A stretch of 64,000 bases of DNA from Yamagishiella unicocca (lineage: Eukaryota; Chlorophyta; Chlorophyceae; Chlamydomonadales; Volvocaceae). The notes under the pieces are model-generated. The model saw only the letters and a program-made list of their open reading frames with translations, had not been told where the DNA came from and did not search any database. This document shows positions 52,585 to 64,000 of this stretch, one piece after another (the first letter of the stretch is position 1; each line of letters starts with the position of its first letter). Made by a program: the position numbers and the translations under genes. The stretch is taken from the NCBI GenBank assembly GCA_003116995.1, contig BDSL01000141.1:124001-188000 (forward strand). The letters are read 5' to 3'.

Positions 52585-55500
52585 ATGGCTGCTACTATGA
52601 TGCGTCAGAAGGTTGCCGGTGCCGTTGCCGGCGAGCGCCGCTCTGCGGTGGCTCCTAAGGTGTGCAGCCATTTTGCTCATGGTTGGGTCCACACGTCGAC
52701 TGATGGACCGTTGGTCATCCCTTCAGATGTATCATGAAACCTTCTGCATTGTCGTGCCTGCAGATGGGCCGCGCGGCGACCGCCCCTGTGGTCGTTGCCT
52801 CGGCGAACGCCAGCGCCTTCAAGGGTGCTGCTGTGGCCGCCCCCTCCAAGCGCGCTGTCCGTGCTGCCCGGGTGCAGTCTCGGCGCACCGCTGTCATGAC
52901 CCAGGCCAAGGTAAGGCTTGCTTTGAAGTTCCAACGTAATCGCATGCTTGCAGCCATTGACGCATTGCTGACCTTGGCTCGCGATATTGCAGATCGGTGA
53001 CAGCCTGGCCGAGTTCCTCGTGGAGGCCACTCCCGATGCCAAGCTGCGCCAGCTGATGATGAGCATGGCTGAGGCCGTGCGCACCATCGGCCACAAGGTG
53101 CGGGCGGCCCGATCGCCTTTTGAGCCAGACTTCTGGAACGCCATTGTCTGTGCTGAGCAGTTCCTTACTTGTGTTGCCCCGTCATCTTTGCAGGTCCGCA
53201 CCGCGTCGTGCGCCGGCACTGCCTGCGTAAACAGCTTCGGTGACGAGCAGCTGGCCGTTGACATGGTGGCTGACAAGCTGCTGTTCGAGGCCCTCAAGTA
53301 CTCGGTAAGACACACTCCATGCATATTTGTCAGATGTGGGGTCTTGCCTCATGAGTTGGTTCCAGATCTCAGGACTCCAGCTCTGTCTGCTGTCTGCCTA
53401 CTCTTCACCGGCGTACTGTACTAGCCACCCCTCGGATGTTGGACATCAAGAGTTCACATGTCATCCCCCATAACATTGACACCCATGTGTTATCAGTGCT
53501 TGGAAGTAGCCCAACTGCGTCTACCGCGCTATGCTTTTGCACCGAGGTACCGACGCGTATACAATTCCCCTCTTACCCTGCCCTCCTGGGACGCGCTGCA
53601 TTCCGTCCTTGCAGCACGTCTGCAAGCTGGCCTGCTCCGAGGAGGTCCCCGAGCCCGTTGACATGGGTGGGGAGGGCTTCTGCGTTGCCTTCGACCCGCT
53701 TGACGGCTCGTCCATCGTTGACACCAACTTCTCGGTCGGCACCATCTTCGGCGTCTGGCCCGGCGACAAGCTGGTCGGCATCACCGGCCGCGAGCAGGTA
53801 TGTCACGATGCACGGAGCAGGGGCAAGGGAGGAATATTTGGGTTGGGGTGAGGCTACAGACCGGCAGAAGTGAGAAGCGGGAGCCGGTGTTCAACGAACG
53901 ATAGCAGACAGACGCACATATGTAAAAACCTCGCAGCATCCCTGATGGATAGGGGTGGTGCTACCTTACGTGTGCAGCATGGTAGTGGAAGCCTAACTGG
54001 TGTAGCCCCGAACTGGTGTGATGTGGCCCCCAAATGCTTCCGCTCCGAACTGCGCCCAGGAGAGCGCCTGGTCGGTGCATGCTGTCTTCGGTTGCCTGCA
54101 TAGCCCCGCATGGCGAGCATCTCGTTCACTGGCCCGCATGTCGCTCCGTTGCCATGCCATTAGGTGGCAACACAACCACCTCCTTGGGCTTGTGGGATAA
54201 AGATTGCGTACGGGTCTCACATGGGACGTCAGAATGCCAGAACGTGCCCTTGGGCACCTTACCATGTAGAATCCTGATCCTGCCGATGCATGACCGGGGT
54301 CGCTGATTGTTGTACCAGGAGCAACACTATGCACCGAAGAGGTTGTGGCGCGGTGGTATGCAAATGCGTAAAAAGGCGGCCCCTTAAATAGCGCTGTGGA
54401 TTGACCTCACCCTGCTCCACCCTTTGCCTCACCCTCAGGCTGCCGCCGGCATGGGCATCTACGGCCCTCGCACGGTCTTCTGCATTGCCCTCAAGGACTG
54501 CCCCGGCTGCCACGAGTTCCTTCTGATGGACGACGGCAAGTGGATGCACGTCAAGGAGACCACCGAGATTGGTGAGTGGTGGTGCTAATGGGTTGGGGTA
54601 CGGACTTGGAATGCGCGAACTCTGTTTGTCGCGTGTGGCGGGCCTCAATGACGGCGCGCTCCCGACTGACGCTTCGGGCGTTCGTATGGCTGTGTTCGTT
54701 CCGGGGTACCTGTGCAGCTGTCATTGATAGTCGTGCCTCACGTCTACGTGTCGCTGCATCTTCCCTGTAGGCGAGGGCAAGATGTTCGCCCCCGGCAACC
54801 TGCGCGCCACCTTCGACAACCCGTCGTACGAGCGCCTCATCAACTTCTACCTGGGCGAGAAGTACACCCTGCGCTACACGGGTGGCATGGTGCCCGATGT
54901 GTTCCAGATCATTGTCAAGGAGAAGGGTGTGTTCACGAACGTGACCTCGCCCACCACCAAGGCCAAGCTCCGGATCCTCTTCGAGGTGGCGCCCCTGGCG
55001 CTGCTGGTGAGTGCCGGAGCATTATGGGGGATGTACGTCTCGGAATGATTGCAGTTTGCGGGCTGACACGGCATAAGCCGCCCAGGGTTTCCTCTGTATC
55101 GACTGGTAGTTTGATTACTGTGTATCTGAGCAGCCGGGCGCACTGCAAGGGGAAACGCACATGTGACGATCTGCACTAAGCGACAGCGCACACAAGTTCC
55201 CTGGCACCAGTCCTCTATGCGAAGCAGCCCGTACTGAGCGGTCTGCACCGGGGCTGTGACGTTGTCTTCGCCACGCATTCATTGGTTTGCGGCCTGTCTC
55301 ACCACCCCAACTCGGCTACCGACCATCTCGCAGATGGAGAAGGCCGGCGGTGCCTCGAGCTGCGACGGCCAGCCCGTGTCTGCTCTGGACATCCCGATCA
55401 CTCTGTGCGACCAGCGCACGCAGATCTGCTACGGCTCGATCGGCGAGGTCCGCCGCTTCGAGGAGTACATGTACGGTGAGTACGCCGCTCTGACTGGCGC

Positions 55501-55688
55501 GCTAGCTTTGGTGTACTGTTGCGTCAAGAGGCACCACCCTGGTGTGCGGTACGGTTATAACAATACCCTTGGTGTTGGAATGACTCATAAATTGCTCACT
55601 GCGCCTTTCGACACACTGATCTTGCGCCCGTCTGCAATTTCATCCTTGTCCAGGCCACTCCCCCCGCTTCAGCGAGGTGACCGTTTAA
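52585..55688 (+). CDS. SEBP1: Sedoheptulose-1,7-bisphosphatase, chloroplast
   Basis: Nine exons: 52585-52659, 52764-52910, 52993-53097, 53194-53304, 53615-53797, 54439-54571, 54771-55006, 55334-55475 and 55654-55688; phases exact, 388 residues. The enzyme removes phosphate from sedoheptulose-1,7-bisphosphate to give sedoheptulose-7-phosphate in the regenerative phase of the Calvin-Benson cycle in the stroma. Residues 1-74 are an Arg/Ala/Ser-rich transit peptide ([20 protein letters not shown]). The mature start is [15 protein letters not shown]. The redox site is C115-A-G-T-A-C120, the pair reduced by thioredoxin f. Metal binding is at D173-P-L-D176-GSS, and the substrate region includes [17 protein letters not shown] and [20 protein letters not shown]. 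It ends [11 protein letters not shown]. Length is as expected for the algal enzyme, and it differs from the C. reinhardtii protein as I recall it at a small number of positions. Confidence 0.97.
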
Positions 55689-55768
55689 GCGCAGACCATG
55701 CGCCAAATCTGACTACAGTTTTTGGAGGCTCGAAGGAGCCAGTTTTGTGGTTTCAAATGTAGCACTTC

Positions 55769-55773
55769 TGTAA
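55769..55773 (+). terminator. TGTAA polyadenylation signal candidate for SBPase
   Basis: TGTAA occurs 81 nt past the stop; a second candidate is at 55902-55906, 214 nt past the stop. Which one is used cannot be decided from sequence. Confidence 0.45.
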
Positions 55774-56191
55774 TGACCTCTGACAAAATGCCACGCTTGT
55801 TCCGGCACGGCCGCGCTGTCGTTGCGAGCCGCTGCTGCCAAGCCGGCGTGATTTTTGGCTGTGATGTGTGTGGCTTTGCCGACCACAGCCATTTTGGTTT
55901 GTGTAATTCTCGAGAGCGGGAGGCGCCGAATATCGAGGCGCGAGCGTTATATTTGCGGTGGATGGAATAACGGGAATTAGTCGCACACGCGACTGCAGGG
56001 CCGCTGGGTGCCCGTTGCACAGCTTGCGCGCGTGTAACGAACCTCGAATGCTTTGATACATAAACTCCGCACATACCTGCAAGTTCCGCCTACGATCTCA
56101 TGCCCATTACATCCGTCTAGCAAGCAGAAAAAGGGTTCAGTTACGATACAGAACACACGAGAGGTTCCAGTAACGATACACGAACTCAGTA

Positions 56192-56291
56192 ACCACCAAT
56201 CTGTGCGCAGACGCCAGCCCAAAACCCTAGGGCACACGACACGAACTTGGCTACCACCAATCAGTGCGCAGACGCCAGCCCAAAACCCTCG
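56192..56291. repeat. Tandem repeat, period 61 bp
   Basis: The block ACCACCAATCTGTGCGCAGA followed by CGCCAGCCCAAAACCCT recurs 61 bp later with one substitution (CAATCAGTG). The preceding CACGAACT is also shared. Confidence 0.85.
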
Positions 56292-56349
56292 GCACTCCAG
56301 GACACACGTTGTACAAGTGGATCACAGTTCATGCCGTTTGACAGGGAGC

Positions 56350-56354
56350 TTACA
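56350..56354 (-). terminator. TGTAA polyadenylation signal candidate for VIP1
   Basis: TTACA on the plus strand is TGTAA on the minus strand, 540 nt past the VIP1 stop at 56894. Confidence 0.45.
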
Positions 56355-56893
56355 CAGGTTGCTGGGAATTCATCCAGCGATGTTGGATATTCATGCCAGC
56401 CTCAATCCAAAGAACAGCAGCCCCCCGGATCGCAAGCATATCACCATGCCGGTGGGCCCGATGATGATGCACGTTGATTAGGCACGCGCGCACATCCTCC
56501 TATAGGATGTTATACCACGAGGTGGTGAAGGCCCTCAGAAATTGCCGTCTGCGCTCGAATAACAGCCCTGTCCTTGCGGTCACTTATCCAGGACGCCCTG
56601 TCCTTACGCATAACAGTTGAACTAAATTCGGGACTTTGGGTGGCCCCGACTTCACACGTTCTGTGGAACCTGCCCTCAATGATGTGCCCGCCCCACTCCC
56701 AACACCGTTGGAATGCGAGAACTAATATGATATTAGATCGCGTGTCGCACGACCGACCCAACAAGAGCTAAATATCAGGACCACGGATGCTCTGTGCACC
56801 TTTGTAGCACGTGTGCCGATGCCGCAACCATGCAGCACGTTGGCAACCGCTGAACAAAGGGCCACTAGCCGTCACTGCGGCTGCCCATTCCAC

Positions 56894-59800
56894 TTATGCC
56901 GGCGCCGGTGCCGGCGTCTCTGCCGGTGCCGGTGTCTCTGCCGGTGCCGCTGCTGGTGCCGGCGCTGCCGTCGGTGCTTGTTCTGATGCCGGTGCTGGTG
57001 CCGCTACTGGTGCCGTTGCGGGTGCCGGTGCCGCTGCTTGTGCCTCGCCTGAAGTCGAGGTTGACGCCGGTGGCACCGTCTTGCCAACGTCGCTCTGGCT
57101 GTCGTTACCGTGAACAGAGGCGGTGCTGCGTGCACCCGTGGGCTGGCCCAGGTTGCCGCCGCTGCCGTAACGGCTGTTAGCCTGCAGCTGCGGAGCGCGC
57201 AGGCTGTACTGCAGCGCGTAGCTGCACTTGTTGAACTTGCGGGTCTGCGCGTTGCCAGGGGTGAAGGGAAGAACGCGGGGGTGTAATTGGCCGGCGCCAA
57301 GAAGCGCACCTTGGCCGCGCCCAGCCGTCGGGGAACAGAGCACATCGCAGGCAAGCGAAGCAGCCAACAATGATGGACGACCCACGAGGCAGGTCACGCT
57401 AGGAACGGCACGACTAGATTCCCTGCTGCTGCCGGATTCTAACCAACGCCGTCCACAACCCACGCATCGCCTCACCGCCTTCCACGTCCCTCCCTCGACC
57501 TTCCCGCCCTCACCTTCAGTCCTCCTGCAACCCGCTGCCCAATCGACCTGCCTCGTCACCATCCGCACGCACTCCTGCACCCAACCCCAGCCTCACCGAG
57601 GAGTACGGCTTCAGCTTCTCCTCCATCTCCGCCAGGGTGATGCCGTCGTTCTTGTGCAGCGCCGTGCGCGGCACCGTGGGCAGCACGTGGTTGTTGTGCA
57701 GCGGCATCCGGAAGTCAAAGGGGTTGTAGTTGGCGCCCGGAGAGAAGAGCACCTCAACACGGAAGCGCTCCGCGCTGTCCACCGGCACCGTCTTGTTCTC
57801 GTACATCCGGAACACAACCTGCAGGAGCCGCAGGGCGGAGTCAGAGCCGCGCAGTCGCGGATCACGTCACCAGCAGCAGCCAACATCCGTGCCTGCGTGC
57901 ATCCTGGCCAACCTAGGCTGCAGACAGACCTGCTGTGCCCTGGCCCCTGCCGCCCCGCCCCCCCCACCTGCGTCAGGTAGTCCAGCTCTGTGGTATTGTC
58001 GAGCTGTGAGCACGCCGCCTCGCCGAGGAGCGGAGAGTTGTCAAACTGCCGTACGTCCGGCGCGCAAGAGCCCGCCGCCGCCGCCGCCGCCGCGGCGGCC
58101 GCCGCCGCCACCATAGGCGAGGAGGCCCCGTCGGGGCCGCCAGAGCTTCCACCGCCGCCGCCACCGCGAGCAAAAACCGACGCGGCGGCCATGGCGGCCG
58201 CCGCGGTCGGGGCACCTCCGGCAGAGGCTCGCAGGTCGGGGCTGCAAGTGCCGCCAGTGCCGCACGGCGGCGTCACCGGCGGCGGCGCGAAGCCGTCATC
58301 GGGGGCATCGGCGCCCAGGTGGCACCAGCGGAGCGCATTGACCAGCGAGTGCATGTGCGATTCGGAGGTGAAGTAGATGCGAGTGCGCACGTGGCGGAGC
58401 GGCGAGTTGATGTCGGAGGCATAGGTGGGGCACAGGCGGTGGATGGTCTCAGTCTCAGCAGGCTCCATCTCGCCGCCCTCCATGTCGCCGTCGCGACCCA
58501 CGGGACCGCCTCCCCGGGAGCTGCTGACCGCCGACGCGGGGCCGCCGCGCAGCCCCGTGCCGTGCTTCACCATGGCCTCGTCCTGCAGGGATATCCTGGG
58601 AGGTGGAGAGGGTGCGCGCACACCCTCGCAAACATGTTTGCCCAGGCCGGGAGCAGGGAGCGACACGTGCGGGCGGAGGAGCAGTACCCGTGCCACATGC
58701 GGGCAGATGCCGGAAGCCCACTCGCACCAGCCCACTGTGCCATCCTGAGTTCCTGACCCGCAAGGCCCCCTACCTGCCCACGTCGCCCTCCAGCTGGTCG
58801 TAGTTGAAACCGCAGTTGGGGGTGCCCGAGCCGCCCCGGCCGTGCGGCTCCATGCAGGCGGTGGCCATGGACTCCTCGCGCATGGACGCCAGGTCCACCA
58901 GCAGCTTGCCCAGCAGCTCGTTGGCGATCTTGGATCCAATGCGCAGCTTGCCGTCTGGATCCAGGCCGTACTCGCAAGGGATGACGATGTCCGCCAGCAG
59001 CTTCGCCACGATGTAGAGCTCCTGCAGCAGGGAGGGTGGGGGCGAGGTGGCGTGTGGTGGGTGCAGAAAGGGCAGGGTACGGCTGGGCACAGGGCCTGGG
59101 ACCGCTGTCAGCACGGCGAAGGCTGCTTGGACGTCTTGTGGAACTGCGCAAGTTCCATGCATCAAAGGAGGACCACTTGCCGTGGAGCACTGACCCTGTT
59201 CTCACACTGTCAGCAATCTGCGGAACCTCTTCAATGGGACGGAGGCTGGAGGCGCTATCCAAGGCGGTTGCTCCCATTCATCCCGCAGCATTCCCCGCAT
59301 GGCATTCACGGCCTTCACGCGGTCCTCGGGCACCCAGCAGGTGGTCCCACGCACCTCGAGCACGTCAAGTCCGAGGTGCGCATTGTGGATGGCGTCGTAT
59401 TTTGCCGAGTCGTATATGTCGGGCACCTTGGAGATGTCGTACCGGTCCTTCTTCTCGACGTAAAACGACTTGAGCAGCTTGTGCCACCTGCAGCGCCGTG
59501 AGACGGTACGATAGTAGAGAGGTGTTGAAACCCAAGGTGCGGTAGGGCGCCTGCGCCCTACCTCTTGACAGCACTCAGGCAGGGCACAGGGATAGTCGCG
59601 CTTCGAAACCCAGGGGATCCGACTAATCACGTTTCAGCTTTTGATGTTCCGTGCAGACCCGTGTCTCCCGAAGGGCATCAGTCGGTGGGACAGCACTCGT
59701 GCGTGCCGCATCTAATTGCTTCAGCTAGCGACGCTGGGCCCTGCTATGTGGCGCTGCGCAGACGAAAATGTCCGACCCGTGGTACCGTATCCCGGCTGTT

Positions 59801-62800
59801 GACGGGAGACATGCCACAGCGTTCCTCACACTGGGTACGCGGGCGTAAACGTAGGTACGTGGGAAGTACGACGCAACCGACGTCCAACTGCGGCCCGCTG
59901 GGTAGCACACGCCTTGCGGCTTCCCCGTCCCCGATGCCGCCGGCGCCGTATGCGAGCCTGCAGGACCCGTCCACCACCACGTGCCCCCAAACCAAACGAA
60001 GACGGCATCGTGGCCCCACCGCCCACGTAGCGCATTCCTTGCTCAGCCTCAACAGCGCACCACCCGCCCACGCCCCACCCCCATCGAAATTCTACGTGCA
60101 CTAAAACAAGCACCCCCCGGCCCCACTCTGGGCCCGGACTTTCCCAAAGCCCCGCCCCACCTGTCGAACATGAGCAGCATCTTCTCCCCGCCGCACGGCT
60201 GCCCGTCCTCGTGCACACGGCCCCTCGGGTCCATGCTGAGGGAGCTGTACTTTGGGGGCCCGGCGCCGGCGCGCGCCGCGGCGCCCTCATCCCGCACCAG
60301 CTGCCGCAGCCGGTCCTCCAGCCGCCGCAGCAGCTCCACCATTCGCCGCAGCAGACCCAGCGGGGTGTCCGGCAGGTTGGCGATGATGAACGGGGCGCTG
60401 TTGGCGCGAAGGAGCGTGTACTGGCCGCAGACGCTGGCTGCACTGGCGGTCGGCTCCATGCTCCTCTTGGAGAGCGGGCTGGGGCGGTGCGGCTGGATGT
60501 GGGTAACGGCGGCAACCGACGCGGCAGCGGGAATGGGGAGCGACGGGGACGCCGGTGGGGGCCCATCAGTCCCGTCGGCCTCGGCTTTAGGGGCAGGCTC
60601 CTCAGCCTTGGGGACGGGGACTTCGACCTTAGGCGGGGAGTCAGCGGGTTCTGTGGACAGTGGTTCGTCAGCGTAGCTCGCGAAGGGCGTCAACGGCGAG
60701 TCGGCGTGCTTGCAGTCTTCCGCGTGAGCCTCCTCCTGCACTCCTGCCTCAACCTCAGCCGCTGGCGCAGCCGCTGGGGCATCAGCGCTGGCGGGCTCGG
60801 CGCCGTCAGCACTGCCGCCGCCCTCTTGCCCCTGCGCCTCCTCGTTACCCTGGACCGGCGCAGCGCATTTTGAAGGTTGCGCCGCAGCGTCAGCCCCCTC
60901 CTCTTTTGCTGCCTGCTGCTGCTCCTGTAGTTGTTGCGCCGCTAGGGCCTCAGCGCGCTCCTTCTCCGCCTTCTCCGCCTTCTCCGCCTCCCTCCTCCGC
61001 TCCGCCTCCCTGGCTCGCTCCGCCTGCCTCTCCTTCTCCGCCTGCCTCTCCAGCTCTGCCACGCGCTCCCTCTCCGCCTCCTTCTCTTTCTCACGCTGGA
61101 TCTCCGCCATCCTCTCACGCGCCGCCGCCTTGAGCGCCTGCAGCCGGTCCACCATGCGCTGCAGCACCGGCAGCACGTTCGGCGGCTGCGGCGAGGGCGG
61201 CACGCCGCCGCTGGGCCCACCGTCGCCCGACGCCGCCATCTGAAGCGGCGGAACGACTGGCGGCGGCGCCGACTGCCCGCTGGCGGCTGCAGCCGCCGCC
61301 ACCGCCGCCACGGCCATGGCCGAGCCCTTAGCTGTCGCAAAGGACGACGTGCGGCTGACCTTTGGAGACAGCGGCGGGCTGATCATCGGCGTGTGGGATA
61401 GCTTGCCCGCAGCCAGTGGCTTCTCAGGGTCCCACGTCATGGCCTGCAGGTGGCAGCGGCGTCGGGAGAGGCAGCAGCGACAGGAGGTGGCAGGGACTGT
61501 GAGTACGCAGGAGACGACTCCAACCTCCGGCATTGAACAAGGCTCCCAGGCCTCCTAGGCCCCGGGCCCCGCAGCAAGCACCTGTTCCCCGGCCTCCCGT
61601 TGCGCACCTGGTACAGCGCCTCCTTGGCCTCCGCGATGTCGTCCGACGCCCCCTTGCCGAACGCCTCCAGCATGGACGCGTCCTTGTTGACCAGCGACAC
61701 CAGGATGGGCGTCAGGCTGTTGCCCTCCAGGTCCAACATGGCCTTGGTGAAGGCCGCCGCGGAGGTCTGGGGAGGGAGGCAGCGGCGGGGAGGCGGCAGC
61801 GGCGGGAACGGCCCCGAAGAGGTTCAGGGTGGTTGCTGAGGGGAGGCGCGCAACGCGTTGGCAAGCGCTGAGAGGGCAGGTGTGGAGGAGAGGGCATGCA
61901 AGCGTCCAATGCGGTCAGGGGTGAGTGTAGCACAATGAGTTGACGCTGGGGCGATGCCTGCCGCACGCGCTGTGCTGCGGCGAGCTAGAGGGGCCCCAGG
62001 AGGCGCGCCATTGCGCTGAGCGGCGAACCCGTGCGAGGGGCGCACGCACCTGGGGAAGCACGTGAACGCGGGTGGCCGCAGGGCGCAGTGGATCGAACCA
62101 GAACACCGGACAAGACGGGGCAGGACCCCGGGATGGCATGGAATGGGTTGGGATGGGATGGGTTGGGATGGCATGGGTTGGGATGGGAGCCAGGCGGCTC
62201 CTCCACGCAGCACCCGGCCTGCCGCTCTCACCTGCACACGTCCCTCGTCCGAGGAGTAGATCTTGAGGTCGTGGCGGTAGGTGGAGTGCAGCCGCAGCAG
62301 CCCGTTGCCACCGCTGGATTGCACGGGGCGGCGGGGTTGGGGGACCACAAGGCGGAGGGGTCGGGGGCCAGGAAGGAAAGGTCCGGCAACCGTAAGGCCC
62401 CCAGGGGGGCAGTCACCGTAAGGAAACACGCAGCGCTGCAGGCGGCGCATCGAGGACCAAGAGTTCACGATAGGCTCTGTGCAGGCCTCTGCCGATGAGG
62501 AAGCACGTTCCTCCGACAAGAACCTCGTCGAGGATCGGTCAAAGCACCCAACACGCGTGCAACCGCCGATGGGAGGGCCTCCCGACACCCGCGTGGGCTT
62601 CTCATCTCGCCCCCACTGCCGCTGACCTGGGGTACATGACCATGCGGTATATCTTGCCCAGGTCCTCAGCCTGCTGGCGACCCGCGTGCGTCAGCACCCC
62701 GCCCCACTTGACGATGAGCAGCGCCTCCTCCAGCACCGGGGCGCCGCTGAGGGGGGTGGTGCTGGGGGAGTGCTGGACCGCACCCACAGCGGGAGCATGC

Positions 62801-63853
62801 GGATCTGCGCGTAGGGGGGGAAGAGTTATGTTGGCATGGCCGGAGAATCGCTTCGGTGGTGCAAGTGTTGGGACATTGTGGTTGTGCGCCGCAGGACGTA
62901 GAGAAAGGTGGAGTTAGGGCACGCAGCTGCAGGCGTCGCGTCAAACGGCCGGATAGCATGGTCACTGCTGTAGTGGGAGGGCCTCACAGGGGCTGGGATG
63001 CATAGTTTCGTTGCTGGGCCAGCAGGTAGCATCTACGACAGTGCATATCTCCCTTTTGCTGATCCTGTTGCGTAACACCCCCAAACGGCCCAGTCTTCAC
63101 CACCTCCCAGCTTCCTCACCCTGTCCAGACGGCAGCGCCAGCAAGTCGATCGATCCGCCCATGCTGTCAATCCCGTGCGACTGACCGGCTCCCCCCAGCG
63201 GCGCCGCCGGCGCGGAGCCGCCGCCGCTTCCGCTGCCGAGTCCAGCCGATCCCGCCCCCTCTGGCGCTACGCCCCAGCGCAGCGGCTTGATCTGCACCTT
63301 GCGGTTGATGCCCGAGAACTGCCCGCCGCTCTCCAGCACCGTCTGCATGATGCGCAGCTTGCCGCGCACCTCCTGCGCGGCCTCGCGCTCCTCATCGCCC
63401 AGCGGAGCGCCGCTGGCGGCCCCCTCCTCAGCGTCCTGCAGGGTACGGTAGCGACGGCGCATGCACGGCACACCGCATACACAAGAGCAGGCGTTCGCAA
63501 AGCTTGTTTCTGGAGGGGTATTGCTGGAGGAATGTCGGCTGTGGGAGACAGGTATGAATGAAGTCAGGTGCTCGCCTTCGCTCATTTGGACGCAAGCGGT
63601 GGTCTCTTTTCCAACATCGTAAGCAGGAAAAGCCGGAACGTCCCAGTTCTGCCGGGCCCGCCGCCCACCCCAACACCCTCGACAGCTCGTCCGCCCACCT
63701 TGACCAGCTGTCGGGTGATGTCCAGCAGGTCCTGCAGCTGCTGCGGGGTCTTGAGCTTGGCCTGCTTACCCTTGGCGTCCTTGTGCTTTTGGAACAGCAT
63801 CAGCAGCGGCTCCTGGGTGACAACAACCTTGAGCTTCTGCTTAGGCGTGCGGT
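56894..63853 (-). CDS. VIP1: VIP1 / PPIP5K: inositol hexakisphosphate and diphosphoinositol-pentakisphosphate kinase (C-terminal part; 5' end off right edge)
   Basis: Eleven exons in the window: 63853-63699, 63435-63120, 62804-62627, 62313-62232, 61766-61608, 61443-60161, 59487-59355, 59021-58774, 58595-57968, 57818-57597 and 57244-56894; phases close, about 1251 residues. The first visible exon starts in [12 protein letters not shown], the end of the RHxDRTPKQK phosphatase-like signature. The histidine-acid-phosphatase-like domain follows: [40 protein letters not shown] with [52 protein letters not shown] and [20 protein letters not shown]. The N-terminal ATP-grasp kinase lies beyond 64000. 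VIP1 makes and turns over inositol pyrophosphates and in Chlamydomonas affects TOR and lipid metabolism. A 428-residue exon (61443-60161) inserts a Glu/Arg/Ala coiled coil ([20 protein letters not shown]) and Pro-rich text, and the C-terminus is a degenerate Ala-Pro repeat. Confidence 0.95.
62125..62195. repeat. G-rich GGGATGGGTT intronic repeat
   Basis: A VIP1 intron contains runs of GGTTGGGATGGGATGGGTTG and variants. The run of four or more GGG tracts could form a G-quadruplex on the plus (non-template) strand. Confidence 0.75.
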
Positions 63854-64000
63854 CTGGTGGGTGGGAGGGTAACGGGGCAGCATATGGGAGCTCGAGAAGG
63901 ATTCGCACACAAGCGCATACTCCCCCCCCCACGGGGGCCACCTCCTGCGGTGCATATGCCTGCGCTTTTGTGACCTATTCGCCGGCTAGCCTCTGCCTTC

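Larger units (their letters stand above)
55689..56893. other. Convergent intergenic region (SBPase / VIP1)
   Basis: No coding sequence was supported. It holds the SBPase 3' UTR, a 61-bp tandem repeat at 56192-56291 and a TTACA at 56350 for the VIP1 transcript. No copy of the dispersed TGTAAC element is visible. Confidence 0.55.

Noticed and set aside
56219..56291. Telomere-like AAAACCCT units
   Set aside because: Only single units occur at each site, inside a local 61-bp tandem repeat; there is no array.
60211..60873. Long plus-strand frames opposite VIP1
   Set aside because: They are antisense to the long low-complexity VIP1 exon and contain no recognisable motif.

Overview
The window is nuclear DNA of a volvocine green alga (Chlamydomonas-like). 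The signs are a GC-rich sequence with C/G-ending codons in real exons, genes cut into many exons by GT-AG introns of about 100-1200 nt, Gly/Ala/Pro-rich low-complexity runs inside exons, TGTAA polyadenylation signals, a chloroplast sedoheptulose-1,7-bisphosphatase very close to the Chlamydomonas enzyme, and axonemal genes (FAP251, a ZMYND12 relative). The bisphosphatase looks close but not identical to C. reinhardtii as I remember it, so a relative is likely.

Layout, left to right: a ZMYND12-like TPR protein (-, cut by the left edge); a membrane-anchored serine beta-lactamase-like protein (+); a CNRIP1-like protein (-); a small two-TM protein (+); an unrecognised chloroplast-targeted protein with a WHEP-like C-terminal hairpin (-); a nine-finger C2HC zinc protein of the ZC2HC1/ZNF474 type (+); an unrecognised 373-residue protein (-); a plastid-type pfkB kinase (-) divergent from an EamA/DMT transporter (+); a U-box protein with an N-terminal TM segment (+); FAP251/CFAP251 (-) divergent from a mitochondrial lipoyl-domain/Kgd4-like fusion (+); SBPase (+); and the C-terminal two thirds of VIP1, the inositol pyrophosphate kinase/phosphatase (-, running off the right edge). 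Exon chains were built by hand by requiring splice sites and matching phase; fourteen genes are supported, most with complete frame-consistent exon sets.

Functionally the window mixes axoneme or cilium-associated genes (ZMYND12-like, ZC2HC1-like, FAP251, possibly CNRIP1-like) with organelle metabolism (SBPase in the Calvin cycle; the lipoyl/Kgd4 protein in the 2-oxoglutarate dehydrogenase complex; pfkB kinase) and signalling (VIP1, U-box). No operon logic applies; neighbours share only divergent promoters or convergent 3' ends.

The most interesting observations are: (1) a single protein joining an E2o-type lipoyl domain to a Kgd4/MRPS36-like E3-recruiting tail; (2) an algal CNRIP1 homologue; (3) a recent tandem exon duplication inside the nine-finger C2HC gene; (4) a dispersed element carrying TGTAA on both strands, found in three of the five convergent intergenic regions; (5) a short repeat family scattered through FAP251 introns. 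No tRNA, rRNA, CRISPR array, complete transposon or viral sequence was seen.
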